DNA of 64,000 nucleotides. It comes from Pontimicrobium sp. SW4 (GTDB lineage Bacteria; Bacteroidota; Bacteroidia; Flavobacteriales; Flavobacteriaceae). The DNA lies in contig NZ_CP157199.1 of the NCBI RefSeq assembly GCF_039954625.1, positions 2,480,001 through 2,544,000 of the forward strand, read 5' to 3'. The position numbers were made by a program, and so were the translations under genes. The notes beneath the pieces are model-generated. The model was not told where the DNA came from. It did not search any database and saw only the letters and a list, made by a program, of their open reading frames with translations. Shown piece after piece: positions 28,801 to 36,056 of this stretch (position 1 is its first letter; each line of letters begins with the position of its first letter).

Positions 28801-31078
28801 CACAACTGATGTCATCATTTCATCTCCAGCTGATGCTTTAACTGTGATTGCAACGGAAACGTCAAACGTAACCTGTGATGATGATAGTGGTACCATAACT
28901 GCTATTGCAAGTGGTGGTTGGGGCACTTACGAATATGAATTAACTGGAGCAGCCACAATTGCTTACTCAGCAAACGGAACGTTTACAAACTTATCAGCTG
29001 GTACTTACACAGTAAATGTTAGAGACGCTGGAGGATGTATAGCATCAGATACTGTAACACTAGACATTCCACCACCAATAACTTCAACAGTAACTGCAAG
29101 TACAACACTATTGTCTTGTTTTGGAGATGATAATGCAACAATAACTGCAAATGCCACAACTGGTGGTCAAGGTGCAAACTATACATATACATTGAATATG
29201 TTGTTGCCTACAGTAAGTACGTCTGGTCCGCAGTCATCGAATGTGTTCGGTAACCTAGGGGCTGGAACCTATCAAGTAGTCGTAACTGATGGCTATAATT
29301 GTGAGTTTATTTCAGCAGATATTACTATTAATGAGCCAACTCAAGTAGAAGCTAGTTTAGTAGCAGCTACTACTCCAACTTGTACAATTGATGCGACGCT
29401 TACTTTAAGTGCTTCAGGAGGGACTGGAACATACACTTATAGTAATGACGTTAGTTTTTCTACTGTTTTAGGGTCTTTTGCATCATCAACTACATTTTCT
29501 GTAACACCAGGAACATATCAATATTACGTTAGAGATGCTAATGGATGTATTTCTGCTGTATCAAACGAAATAACAATTGATCCACTTCCAACATTGGATG
29601 TTAACTTGGAAGCAACAGATATCTTTATTAATTGCGTTGGAGATAATACTGGTGTTATTGTAGCGACTGCCGAAGGTGGATTAGGTAGCTACGTATACAC
29701 CTTACAAGATGGATCAGGAAATGATATTTTACCTGCTCCAACACAAAATAGTCCAGGAGTGTTTACTGATCTTCCAGCAGGAACCTATCAAGTAGAAGTA
29801 GAAAGTGGTGATTGTTTAGCAACATCAGATATCATAAACATTACTGAACCATCGTCACCTCTAGTTGCAAATTATACAGTAACTGATATCACTTGTAGTG
29901 GTAGCAATAACGGAATGGTTGAGATTACTGCTTCTGGTGGAACTGGAATTATTAAATATGCCATTTCTCCACAGTTAAATCAGTTCTTTGACTCTCCAAT
30001 ATTTGAAGATCTTGCTCCAGGAGTTTATCAAGCTATTGCGCAAGATGAACTTGGCTGCTTTGTGATTATTGATTTTACAATAAACGATCCAATTCCTGTA
30101 TCACTTACTATTGTTGGAGGCTCTATACTTCCCGAAATTTGTGATGGCGATTTAGATGGTGAATTTAGTGTTGACATCTCTGGAGGTAATTTACCATACA
30201 GCGTTAGTTTAGATGATATTAATGGCACTTATACAATAGGTGGTCCAACTCAAACACAATTTGATTTTACAGGATTATCTGGAGGCGACCACATTGTTTA
30301 TGTGCGTGATGCACTTGGATGTGAGTCGGAATGGAATATTTCATCCCCTGAATCCGTATTAATAGACCCTCAAGTTGAGGTAGAATTTGGTTGTGTGAAT
30401 AATGCTCCTTCAAATATTGTTACTGTGATTGTTGATGATAGTATCACCAATCTTTCAGATTTAGACTATTCATTAAATGGTGGTCTATATCAAGCTAGCA
30501 ATGTGTTTGTTAATGTATCAGCAGGAACAGGGCATTATATTGATGTAAGACATACAAACGGTTGTATACAAAGAACCGAACTTTTTGATATTCCTGATTT
30601 TAACCCTTTAGTATTAACATTACAAGAGGGTGAAATAAATCAAATTGTGGCCATCACTTCAGGTGGTTCAGAACCTTATCAATACACATTAAACGGAGAG
30701 GATTATGGAAGTACTGATACATTTATTATTTATGAAACTGGTACTTACACCGTCACTGTAACTGATGCTAATGGTTGTGTAGCTACTGCCATAATTGAGA
30801 TGACCTATGTAGATGTTTGTATACCAAATTATTTTACGCCTAATGACGATGGTGTTCAAGATGATTGGGGACCAGGTTGTACGGCTCAATACCCAAATCT
30901 TACGTTCGATATTTTTGATAGATATGGTCGTGTAATAGCCACGCTTAACCAGGGTGACAAATGGGATGGTAAATATAATGGTAATGAACTCCCAACTGGA
31001 GATTACTGGTATGTAGTGAAATTAAACGATACTAATGATAATCGCCATTTTGTTGGTCATTTTACTTTATATCGCTAA
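22841..31078 (+). CDS. Giant SprB-repeat adhesin with T9SS type B domain (copy 2)
   Basis: A 2745-aa surface protein with the same plan as copy 1: signal peptide ending NSFAQ (~residue 25), head with ISMQYIDIDGDTSTFSSSS and YRVAYAGLYWGAV, a DUF11-like segment (DLDLTKIVLDENGVNIDGD), SprB-like repeats, and the type B sorting domain. Residues 1-970 are homologous to but clearly diverged from copy 1, with patches of near identity such as NGYDSYSWSTSPTGTPVIG and DQIVICPNDGKELPNIFLCG. Residues 971-2745 are identical to copy 1. It has its own promoter (22609-22650), so the two heads can be expressed independently. It would be secreted by T9SS and paired with the PorP gene 11 bp downstream. Confidence 0.92.
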   Translation: MKKPTYIKIPYIVLLLLFGLNSFAQTFKPFTPRENLNVKGSMLVIGNTILGQNNQNFNDLTRDNQDISMQYIDIDGDTSTFSSSSADLVLQPQEDGSSTTCYRVAYAGLYWGAVLQSGDRSNINNVKFKLPGSNTYNDITGELIYDATINPIIAEANEPGNTPYASYADVTDLLTDLTDIEGAYTLANITSSLGFNNSTGLSAGWSLVVIYEDPNLHTKSFTTYDGFSHIYNGHQETVPVTGFTTPPAGPIDLQFAYGTLDGDRTKRATKLEINGKEVTTPFRPANKFFGSVIENYNGISHPRNPFSVNTLGYDTGFLEIKNSEPEFIKNGDTSADFRLQVARGQADPIFAFFAAFAVDIIAPDLDLTKIVLDENGVNIDGDNVVLGQTVFYEITYQSVGNDNITQSTITDILPENIIFNPATDIDLSNAGGATLLSYDPITRTIVFSIPDESVEVNDPSFVIRLQVQIVPNCYDLSQACSNEIINQAFATYQGVINSTIIEEEGSYANTECLSDPGPTNFIVDISNCNFEKTEILCGNSVVLTAANGYDSYSWSTSPTGTPVIGTTQSISVTTTGTYYVTNTTSATCLSIEEVFHVITYGNTITNPVIPYADQIVICPNDGKELPNIFLCGANDERIINTGISDAVSIVWEKLDETSCLAVEVEDCANEDATCTWNQVGTGPDYTANTSGQFRLVINYPGGCFSIFYFNVYTNLLEPTVTANDILCTTPGQITVGGVPSGYEFSLDPNGPYQTSNIFIINTPGFYTVYIRQIGVSPNPCIFETPEVYIRARNFNVTSTVLQPFCYGDLGSIILAVNDALPQYYYSIYEGTTLVNSVGPISESDYTFANLNSGNYTVNVSTDDGCFYTEDIEIIEPPLLTVTAALTVPLTCTDGEITIYPEGGTPPYTYYINSTTESQDTPVYTVTDSGVYNITVYDFNSCIATTSITVEQSLPPDFNITTTDILCSDAGNVGEISINVTNPNGNTLEYSIDGGTTFFSSPIFTGLAAGDYDVVVQYTLGTDVCATAPQTVTISAVTAIDGTATLTTPYTCTTNGVITVSGVTGGTPPYMYSIDGFTFQSGNTFTGLTSGTYTITIQDDNNCTFIAVPVTIDVLNPPTDLTFSNTPLSCPSITSDVTITGTTGGTAPLEYQIIAPAVSATPYQTSTIFPGLAPGTYTFQVRDANDCTYSESYTIAPLPPTTVSTVLTKDLDCTASPDAIITGTITGGTAPFTYAVSINGGAYTSLGATGSPFTYIAPTDGTYQFQITDANGCITESGVQTVNAISLPEISSVTSTSNLCNGDLNGSIQVTINPNVGTPPFTINVYTTTTSTDYGTQTSGLPAGNYTITLTDSKSCTDTETITITEPDPILVTYHTVDITCSPSGVSQGSIIIDSVTGGTAPYNYFVTGTNGYSASELNVSGTTSTTFDVVDFGLYQINVVDANGCSILIQDVLVASPPDDLDISVTSTVDCTLGGEAVISIGTTLIGTGPFYFDIYRGFIPPPPPGGTWIPEDSPGSQSATFTGLLPGVTYTFIVYDASTGCSYFETATTSIPTNSTLTADALTANNITCVGSADGNVSFTINSTYGVSTDVNYEIFDSLATTTTGISGSGTVAAGGSLTVNNLGPLPFGTYFVLITETTGPNAGCSVVTVPFNITESAFDLNITATVDKNANCNPNSGVISAIATNGTAPYLYQLTTSATPPLATDPSWASANVFNVDANNYYAHVMDAYGCIRSTSVIVLPNDPEPVIAASVSNQCTVTDGNFEIDVALTTAGIAPYSYSIDGGAFQTLTAPFTISNLASGTHTIEVQDANGCGNLVSVDIEASLELIPEITTMPSCNNDDGQITITGSGGSGTYSYSISPNPASITLAGNVFSGVPSGTYTVTMTDTATLCTEDVEIVVPEATLPTLTTTPTAVTCFGDNTGTFELNVSGYTGAYNYEVFDSGSTSVFGLVSANTSTNPEIVTGLIAGTYTVVITETASPFCSNTTDVIISSPADALTVIATETSNVTCDDDSGTITAIASGGWGTYEYELTGAATIAYSANGTFTNLSAGTYTVNVRDAGGCIASDTVTLDIPPPITSTVTASTTLLSCFGDDNATITANATTGGQGANYTYTLNMLLPTVSTSGPQSSNVFGNLGAGTYQVVVTDGYNCEFISADITINEPTQVEASLVAATTPTCTIDATLTLSASGGTGTYTYSNDVSFSTVLGSFASSTTFSVTPGTYQYYVRDANGCISAVSNEITIDPLPTLDVNLEATDIFINCVGDNTGVIVATAEGGLGSYVYTLQDGSGNDILPAPTQNSPGVFTDLPAGTYQVEVESGDCLATSDIINITEPSSPLVANYTVTDITCSGSNNGMVEITASGGTGIIKYAISPQLNQFFDSPIFEDLAPGVYQAIAQDELGCFVIIDFTINDPIPVSLTIVGGSILPEICDGDLDGEFSVDISGGNLPYSVSLDDINGTYTIGGPTQTQFDFTGLSGGDHIVYVRDALGCESEWNISSPESVLIDPQVEVEFGCVNNAPSNIVTVIVDDSITNLSDLDYSLNGGLYQASNVFVNVSAGTGHYIDVRHTNGCIQRTELFDIPDFNPLVLTLQEGEINQIVAITSGGSEPYQYTLNGEDYGSTDTFIIYETGTYTVTVTDANGCVATAIIEMTYVDVCIPNYFTPNDDGVQDDWGPGCTAQYPNLTFDIFDRYGRVIATLNQGDKWDGKYNGNELPTGDYWYVVKLNDTNDNRHFVGHFTLYR

Positions 31079-32082
31079 TAATTAGCGCTATGCATCTAAA
31101 CATTAAAATGAAAAAAATGAAAAAACGTATCATATATCTTTTAACTCTAATTGTAAGTTACAGTTATGGTCAAGAGTTGAATTTACCCGTTTTTACACAA
31201 TATTTGGCAGATAATAATTTTGTTGTTGCTCCAACTTATGCTGGTATTGGAGATAATTTAAAACTTAGAGCAAACGGCCTAACACAATGGGTTGGAATTA
31301 AAGGTGCTCCAGACAATCAATCATTCTATGGAGACTTTAGAATTGCAGACCGTTCTGGAGTTGGATTGTCATTTTATAATGATAGAAATGGAAATACCAT
31401 TCAAAAAGGAGCAAAATTCTCTTTTGCACATCATCTCATTTTAGATTTAGTAACAGAACAATACTTATCGTTAGGCCTTACTTATAATATCAATAATTTT
31501 AGAATAGACATTGAAAATTTTATCTCAACTCCTGAAAACCCAATAATCGATCCTTTTATTACTGATGATAGAAAAACTACTAATAGTAACTTTGATGTTG
31601 GTGCGTTGTATAGATACAGAGCATTCTTTTTTAGTTTAAACCTAAATAATATTTTAAAGAAAAAAATTGATGAAAGCGTTAGAGCATTTGAACCTAGTTT
31701 ATTATTAAACTATCAACTTTATGCAGGTTATACGTATGGCCAAGCTAAAGAAGGTGGCATTGAGTTTGAACCATCTGTATACTACCAATATTTCTCAAGC
31801 GACAAACGCTCAAGTACTGATATAAATATGAAAGTTAGAAAATTTGGGAAAGATGATAGTTACTTTTGGGGAGGTATATCATATCGTTTTCTTAATGATC
31901 AGTTCTTTAAACCTCTAAACATAGGTCCAATGGTTGGGTTTAAACAATCTATATTTTATTTTGGGTATGCTTACCAATTTACTACCAATGGATTATCTCC
32001 TTATAATTCTGGTACACATGTCGTTACTATCGGATTAGATTTTTTACGCGGAATTAGTGATTGTGCCTGTACTAACAATCGT
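25751..32082 (+). repeat. Direct repeat unit 2 (~6.33 kb)
   Basis: Second copy of the block at 15880-22211 (offset 9871 bp). It contains the SprB-repeat tail and sorting domain of adhesin 2 and its PorP/SprF gene except the final codons. It is separated from unit 1 by 3539 bp made of the intergenic region and the diverged head of adhesin 2. Confidence 0.92.
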
Positions 32083-32094
32083 TTTCGCTATTAA
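31090..32094 (+). CDS. PorP/SprF family type IX secretion membrane protein (copy 2)
   Basis: A 334-aa protein identical to the protein at 21219-22223 for residues 1-330 and differing only in the last four (RFRY instead of RSPW). An aromatic C-terminus (FRY, ending in Tyr) is closer to what is normal for outer-membrane barrel ends, although both copies end in an aromatic residue. The gene is 11 bp behind adhesin 2 and is its likely export/anchoring partner. Identity to copy 1 means either PorP should serve either adhesin tail. Confidence 0.93.
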   Translation: MHLNIKMKKMKKRIIYLLTLIVSYSYGQELNLPVFTQYLADNNFVVAPTYAGIGDNLKLRANGLTQWVGIKGAPDNQSFYGDFRIADRSGVGLSFYNDRNGNTIQKGAKFSFAHHLILDLVTEQYLSLGLTYNINNFRIDIENFISTPENPIIDPFITDDRKTTNSNFDVGALYRYRAFFFSLNLNNILKKKIDESVRAFEPSLLLNYQLYAGYTYGQAKEGGIEFEPSVYYQYFSSDKRSSTDINMKVRKFGKDDSYFWGGISYRFLNDQFFKPLNIGPMVGFKQSIFYFGYAYQFTTNGLSPYNSGTHVVTIGLDFLRGISDCACTNNRFRY

Positions 32095-32135
32095 CCTAAC
32101 ATACAACCTATTAATTGAATACTACTAAGATTATA

Positions 32136-32169
32136 TTTATTAATTCTTCTTTTTAAAAGAATTAATAAA
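32136..32169 (+). terminator. AT-rich hairpin, possible weak terminator of cassette 2
   Basis: A 13-bp perfect stem (32136-32148 with 32157-32169) and 8-nt loop lie 42 bp after the PorP stop. There is no T run after the stem and only one G-C pair, so termination activity is uncertain. It could be an mRNA 3'-end stabilising hairpin. Confidence 0.45.
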
Positions 32170-32273
32170 GCCTCTGACTATTCAATAAATAAAAATAAGA
32201 TTCCTCTGACCAAAAGGCAATAAAGAAAAACATTCCTACTACAATATTATTATTTGTTGACTTACTATTTATC

Positions 32274-32297
32274 AATAATAATAATAATAATAATAAT
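32274..32297 (+). repeat. (AAT)8 microsatellite
   Basis: Eight uninterrupted AAT triplets lie in non-coding DNA between cassette 2 and the tRNA. Slippage is possible, but no gene or promoter is obviously affected. Confidence 0.9.
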
Positions 32298-32380
32298 GTA
32301 ACTGTAGACATTGGATTAAAGGTTGCTACTATTTTAGATGTTAAAACGTTAATGATTATTTATCAAAATGATATAAAACA

Positions 32381-32414
32381 AAAAATCCATTTAACTTTTG
32401 TCAAATGGATTTTT
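32381..32414 (-). terminator. Intrinsic terminator after tRNA-fMet
   Basis: AAAAATCCATTT (32381-32392) pairs with AAATGGATTTTT (32403-32414) around a 10-nt loop. Reading on the minus strand it ends in a T run just after the tRNA 3' end. On the plus strand it could also stop transcription leaving cassette 2. Confidence 0.8.
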
Positions 32415-32419
32415 CTTAG

Positions 32420-32492
<73 letters not shown>

Positions 32493-32563
32493 ATGTAATC
32501 TCAAAATAATTTTCTTAGCTTTTAACTTTCGGTTCATAATGCCGACTAAATCATTTCGGACTG

Positions 32564-32593
32564 CAAATATACAACCCTTTTCTATTTTAACAA
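32564..32593 (-). promoter_or_regulatory. Promoter of tRNA-fMet (TTG-N19-TATATTTG)
   Basis: On the minus strand TTG (32593-32591) is followed after 19 bp by TATATTTG (32571-32564), a textbook Bacteroidetes sigma-A promoter. The start site is near 32557, about 65 nt before the tRNA. Confidence 0.75.
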
Positions 32594-32606
32594 GCATAAT
32601 ATTAAA

Positions 32607-32638
32607 AAAAAGCCACTTCGAAATTGAAATGGCTTTTT
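32607..32638 (-). terminator. Intrinsic terminator of the LRR gene
   Basis: AAAAAGCCA (32607-32615) and TGGCTTTTT (32630-32638) form a stem extended by TTC/GAA across one mismatch. On the minus strand it lies 31 bp beyond the stop of the LRR gene and ends in a T run. Confidence 0.8.
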
Positions 32639-32668
32639 CATCAAAAAAATAATTATAATACAAATTAC

Positions 32669-33571
32669 TTAATCAGTTCCTGCAAGCGCAGAATTTTTTC
32701 TTTCTCCTATATTTGCGAATTCAAATTGCACACCATTAGGAAGTTGTTTTCCTAAGCTTGCAAAATCTCCTTTAAGGTCATTATTGTTTATCATTAAAAT
32801 TTTCAACTTACTTAAACTTGCTAAATTAGTTGGAATATGTCCATATAATAAGTTATCTGAAAGCATGATTTCTTCTAGCTTAGTTAAATCTCCTAAACTA
32901 GATGGAATTGGCCCAAATAACATATTATCATATAAACTTAACTTTTCTAGGTTAACTAAATTTTTAACTGTTTTTGGAATTGCTCCAGATAATTGATTAC
33001 TACTTAAAGACAATTCCATAAGATTTGTAAGAGCTCCTATTTCATTTGGAATTGTACCTGTTAAATTATTACTGAATATTTCAATTTTTTGTAATTGAGA
33101 TAACTTACCAATAGTAGTAGGAATTGATCCTTCTAATTTATTCATAAATAACTCCAATGATTCTAAAGATGTTAAATCTCCTATTGTATTTGGCAACCTT
33201 CCTTCAAGTGCATTAAAAGCAATGTTCAATGACGTTAATTGTTTAAGATTTCCTATGGATTCTGGAATTACTCCTGATATTTTATTTCTAAATAAATTTA
33301 ATGATCTTAAGTTCTCAAGATTTCCTATTTGAGTTGGTAATAAGCCTTCAAGATTATTAAAACTTAAATCTAATGCTACGACTTTATCGTTTTCAATAAT
33401 AACTCCATGCCATGTGTTTATTGGACTATTTATATCCCAAGTAACTGTCCAATTATCACCATTGGTGGCATTACAAATTGCTATTAAAGCTTCTTTTTCT
33501 TTAGTTGAAACATTACCGAAAGCTAATGTAGATACAAGACATAACAGTAGTGCTAGTTTTAAGGTTTTCAT
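32669..33571 (-). CDS. Secreted leucine-rich-repeat protein (plant-type LRR)
   Basis: A 300-aa protein with a signal peptide (cleavage near LAFG, residue ~19) and an LRRNT-like start (EKEALIAICNATNGDNWTV, TWHGVIIENDKVVALDLS). About eight repeats of the plant-extracellular type follow: NLRSLNLFRNKISGVIPES, IGNLKQLTSLNIAFNALEG and so on to residue ~280, each ~24 residues with the GxIP signature. Bacteroidetes LRR proteins of this type are exported and presumed to bind proteins or glycans. No T9SS sorting domain or lipobox is seen. The C-terminus is GERKNSALAGTD. It is monocistronic by its terminator and by its orientation relative to the tRNA. Confidence 0.85.
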   Translation of the reverse strand: MKTLKLALLLCLVSTLAFGNVSTKEKEALIAICNATNGDNWTVTWDINSPINTWHGVIIENDKVVALDLSFNNLEGLLPTQIGNLENLRSLNLFRNKISGVIPESIGNLKQLTSLNIAFNALEGRLPNTIGDLTSLESLELFMNKLEGSIPTTIGKLSQLQKIEIFSNNLTGTIPNEIGALTNLMELSLSSNQLSGAIPKTVKNLVNLEKLSLYDNMLFGPIPSSLGDLTKLEEIMLSDNLLYGHIPTNLASLSKLKILMINNNDLKGDFASLGKQLPNGVQFEFANIGERKNSALAGTD

Positions 33572-33677
33572 AGTAGTAGATTTTAATTGAGGGCATAATC
33601 TACTACGAATATATACTTAACCAGATAAACTACCAACTTTATTCGATAAACGGTAATTAGGTACGAATAGGACTACT

Positions 33678-35585
33678 TTAAAAAGATTCTATTTCTAGCT
33701 GAATTTCTTCCCAGCTATTCATAAGCTCTTGAAGGTTCTTTTTCTTTTTTTGATAGCTATCAAAGAAATTAGGATTAGCGACTGTAGCATCATAATTAGA
33801 CTGCAGTTCGATATCTATTTCTTTAATTTCTTTTTCCAGTTGATTAATTTGAGATTCAATTTTACTAAGTCTATTATTAAGCGATTTTAGTTTTTTTTGA
33901 TCTTCATAAGACTGTTTTACTTGAGTTTTATCTTTTTGTTCTTTTATAACATCACGTTTTTCGGCTTCTCTTAAGTTTTCCAGATTACGTTGTTCTAAAA
34001 AGAAATCAATATCTCCTAAATATTCTTTTATTTTTTGGTCTTTAAACTCATACACCTTATTTGTTAAACCTTTTAAAAAATCTCTATCATGCGATACTAA
34101 AATCAAGGTGCCTTGAAACCTATCAAGTGCTTCTTTAAGTACATTTTTAGATTTAATATCTAGATGGTTTGTTGGCTCATCCATTACCAAAACATTTAAT
34201 GGTTGCAATAATAATTTTGCCAATGCCAAACGGTTTCTTTCACCTCCAGATAAGACTTTTACATATTTATCCACTTCATCGCCTCTAAACAAAAAAGCAC
34301 CTAAAATATCTCGAACTTTACTTCTATTTGTTTCATTAGCAGCATCAATCATCGTATCTAAAACAGTCTTATTACCATCTAAATATTCTGCTTGATTTTG
34401 AGCGAAATATGCAATTTGAGCATTATGTCCTAACTTTAAATGTCCTCCATACTTAATATCGCCAACAATAATTTTTGCCAGTGTAGATTTACCTTGACCG
34501 TTCTGTCCAACAAAAGCAATTTTGCTATCACGATCTACCATCATATCAATATCCTTTAGCACTTGTAAGTCTCCATAATGCTTTTCAATCTTTTCCATTT
34601 CTACAACCACCTTCCCAGGTGTTATTGAAACTGGAAAGTTAAGCGTCATTACACTGTTATCATCTTCATCAACTTCAATACGATCTATTTTATCTAATTT
34701 TTTAATTAAAGATTGCGCCATAGAAGCTTTGGATGCCTTAGCACGAAATTTCTCAATGAGTTTCTCGGTTTGTTCTATTTGTTTTTGCTGATTTTTTTGA
34801 GATGCTAATTGTTGTTCTCGCAATTCTTCTCGTAAAACTAAGTACTTTGTATACGCCTTTGGATAGTCATAAATCCTACCTATTGAAATCTCGATAGTTC
34901 TATTGGTAACATTATCTAGAAACATTTTATCGTGAGATACGATAACCACAGCTCCAGAGTAATTTTTAAGAAAAGACTCTAACCAAATAATAGACTCGAT
35001 GTCAAGGTGGTTTGTAGGCTCATCTAATAATAATATATCGTTGTTTTGTAATAATAATTTCGCTAACTCAATACGCATTCGCCAACCACCAGAAAACGTG
35101 TCGGTAAGCTTAGTAAAATCGTCTCGCTTAAATCCTAAACCTTGTAAAACTTTTTCTGTTTCTCCTTGATAATTATAACCTCCTAAGATTTCGTATTGAT
35201 GTTGTTTATCATTTAAATCGACCATTAGTTGATGATAACCATCGCTTTCATAATCGGTTCGTTCGGCTAATTGTATATTAATAGACTCAATACTTGCCTC
35301 GATTTCTTTTATTTCAGTAAATGCTTCATAGGCTTCTTCCAAAATAGTCCGCCCATATACAAAATCAATATCTTGTTTTAAAAAACCAATTTTTAGCTCT
35401 TTTTCGGTAGCAACTTGACCTGTATCATACTCCATTTCGTTAGCAAGAATCTTAAGTAGTGTAGATTTCCCAGCACCATTCTTACCAATTAAACCTACTC
35501 GGTCACCACCTTTTAGTCTAAAGGAAATATCTTCAAATAAATACTCACCTTGAAATGAGATTGAAAGCTTATGAATATTTAGCAT
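33678..35585 (-). CDS. ABC-F family ATPase
   Basis: A 635-aa soluble twin-ATPase protein without membrane segments. Domain 1 has Walker A GKNGAGKST (~residue 36), signature TFSGGWRMR and DEPTNHLD. Domain 2 has GQNGQGKST (~residue 365), LSGGERNRLALAKLL and DEPTNHLD. The linker between them is Lys/Gln-rich (QKNQQKQIEQTEKLIEK). A C-terminal coiled coil of ~90 residues (KSLNNRLSKIESQINQLEKE) is like Uup-type members. ABC-F proteins act on the ribosome, relieving stalls or modulating translation. It is transcribed divergently from the DUF983 gene. The subfamily cannot be fixed by eye. Confidence 0.93.
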   Translation of the reverse strand: MLNIHKLSISFQGEYLFEDISFRLKGGDRVGLIGKNGAGKSTLLKILANEMEYDTGQVATEKELKIGFLKQDIDFVYGRTILEEAYEAFTEIKEIEASIESINIQLAERTDYESDGYHQLMVDLNDKQHQYEILGGYNYQGETEKVLQGLGFKRDDFTKLTDTFSGGWRMRIELAKLLLQNNDILLLDEPTNHLDIESIIWLESFLKNYSGAVVIVSHDKMFLDNVTNRTIEISIGRIYDYPKAYTKYLVLREELREQQLASQKNQQKQIEQTEKLIEKFRAKASKASMAQSLIKKLDKIDRIEVDEDDNSVMTLNFPVSITPGKVVVEMEKIEKHYGDLQVLKDIDMMVDRDSKIAFVGQNGQGKSTLAKIIVGDIKYGGHLKLGHNAQIAYFAQNQAEYLDGNKTVLDTMIDAANETNRSKVRDILGAFLFRGDEVDKYVKVLSGGERNRLALAKLLLQPLNVLVMDEPTNHLDIKSKNVLKEALDRFQGTLILVSHDRDFLKGLTNKVYEFKDQKIKEYLGDIDFFLEQRNLENLREAEKRDVIKEQKDKTQVKQSYEDQKKLKSLNNRLSKIESQINQLEKEIKEIDIELQSNYDATVANPNFFDSYQKKKKNLQELMNSWEEIQLEIESF

Positions 35586-35623
35586 TTTGTTACAATAGTT
35601 ACAGTTATAAACTCAATAAAGTT

Positions 35624-35654
35624 TAATTTTGTGGTCAAATTTGGTGCAAAAGTA
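35624..35654. promoter_or_regulatory. Divergent -7 boxes between ABC-F and DUF983 genes
   Basis: TAATTTTG (35624-35631, plus) points to the DUF983 gene. TACTTTTG (35654-35647, minus) points to the ABC-F gene with a leader of ~55 nt. Both fit TAnnTTTG, and -33 elements are unclear. The start sites would be close together or overlapping. Confidence 0.5.
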
Positions 35655-35666
35655 ACATAATTAACC

Positions 35667-36056
35667 ATGCTAAGAAAAGGAAATAAATTATACAGCATTA
35701 TTACTGGCGTTTGTCCTAAGTGTCATGTTGAAAATATGTATGTGAATAAGAATGCATATATGCTTTCTGAAACCTTAAAAATGAATGAACGTTGCTCTAA
35801 CTGCAATACAAAATACAAGATAGAGCCTTCTTTTTTTTATGGATCAATGTATGTTAGTTACGGTGTTGGAATTGCTTTTGCTGTAGCAGCTTTCATAATA
35901 TCTTATGTGTTTTTTGGTGCAAGCTTGCTAACTTCTTTTATTGCAATTATTGGTACAATGGTTGGCTTTTTACCTATTATTTTAAGGCTTTCTAGAAATA
36001 TTTGGATTAACCTGTTTATGCATTACGACAAACAGTTTTCTAAGAAAAAGAGCTAG
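35667..36056 (+). CDS. DUF983 membrane protein
   Basis: A 129-aa protein with a zinc-ribbon-like N-terminus (CPKCHVENMY, then MNERCSNCNTKY) followed by FFYGSMYVSYGVGIAFAV and two strongly hydrophobic segments (~residues 62-85 and 88-108), the DUF983 arrangement. Function is unknown in this group. The two CxxC pairs could bind zinc. Its stop overlaps the 3' end of the convergent FAD oxidoreductase gene by 4 bp. Confidence 0.9.
   Translation: MLRKGNKLYSIITGVCPKCHVENMYVNKNAYMLSETLKMNERCSNCNTKYKIEPSFFYGSMYVSYGVGIAFAVAAFIISYVFFGASLLTSFIAIIGTMVGFLPIILRLSRNIWINLFMHYDKQFSKKKS

Larger units (their letters stand above)
32095..32419 (+). other. 325-bp intergenic region after cassette 2
   Basis: No gene is supported. 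It contains an AT-rich hairpin without a T tract (32136-32169), two copies of CCTCTGAC (32171-32178 and 32203-32210), an (AAT)8 microsatellite (32274-32297) and a bidirectional terminator next to the tRNA (32381-32414). Confidence 0.7.

Noticed and set aside
13000-31078. CRISPR-like periodicity
   Set aside because: The repeats are protein-coding SprB-type units of variable length and sequence, without constant repeats and unique spacers.
15880-32082. Composite transposon or integrative element as cause of the duplication
   Set aside because: No transposase, integrase, terminal inverted repeat or target-site duplication was found at the edges, and both edges fall inside coding sequence.
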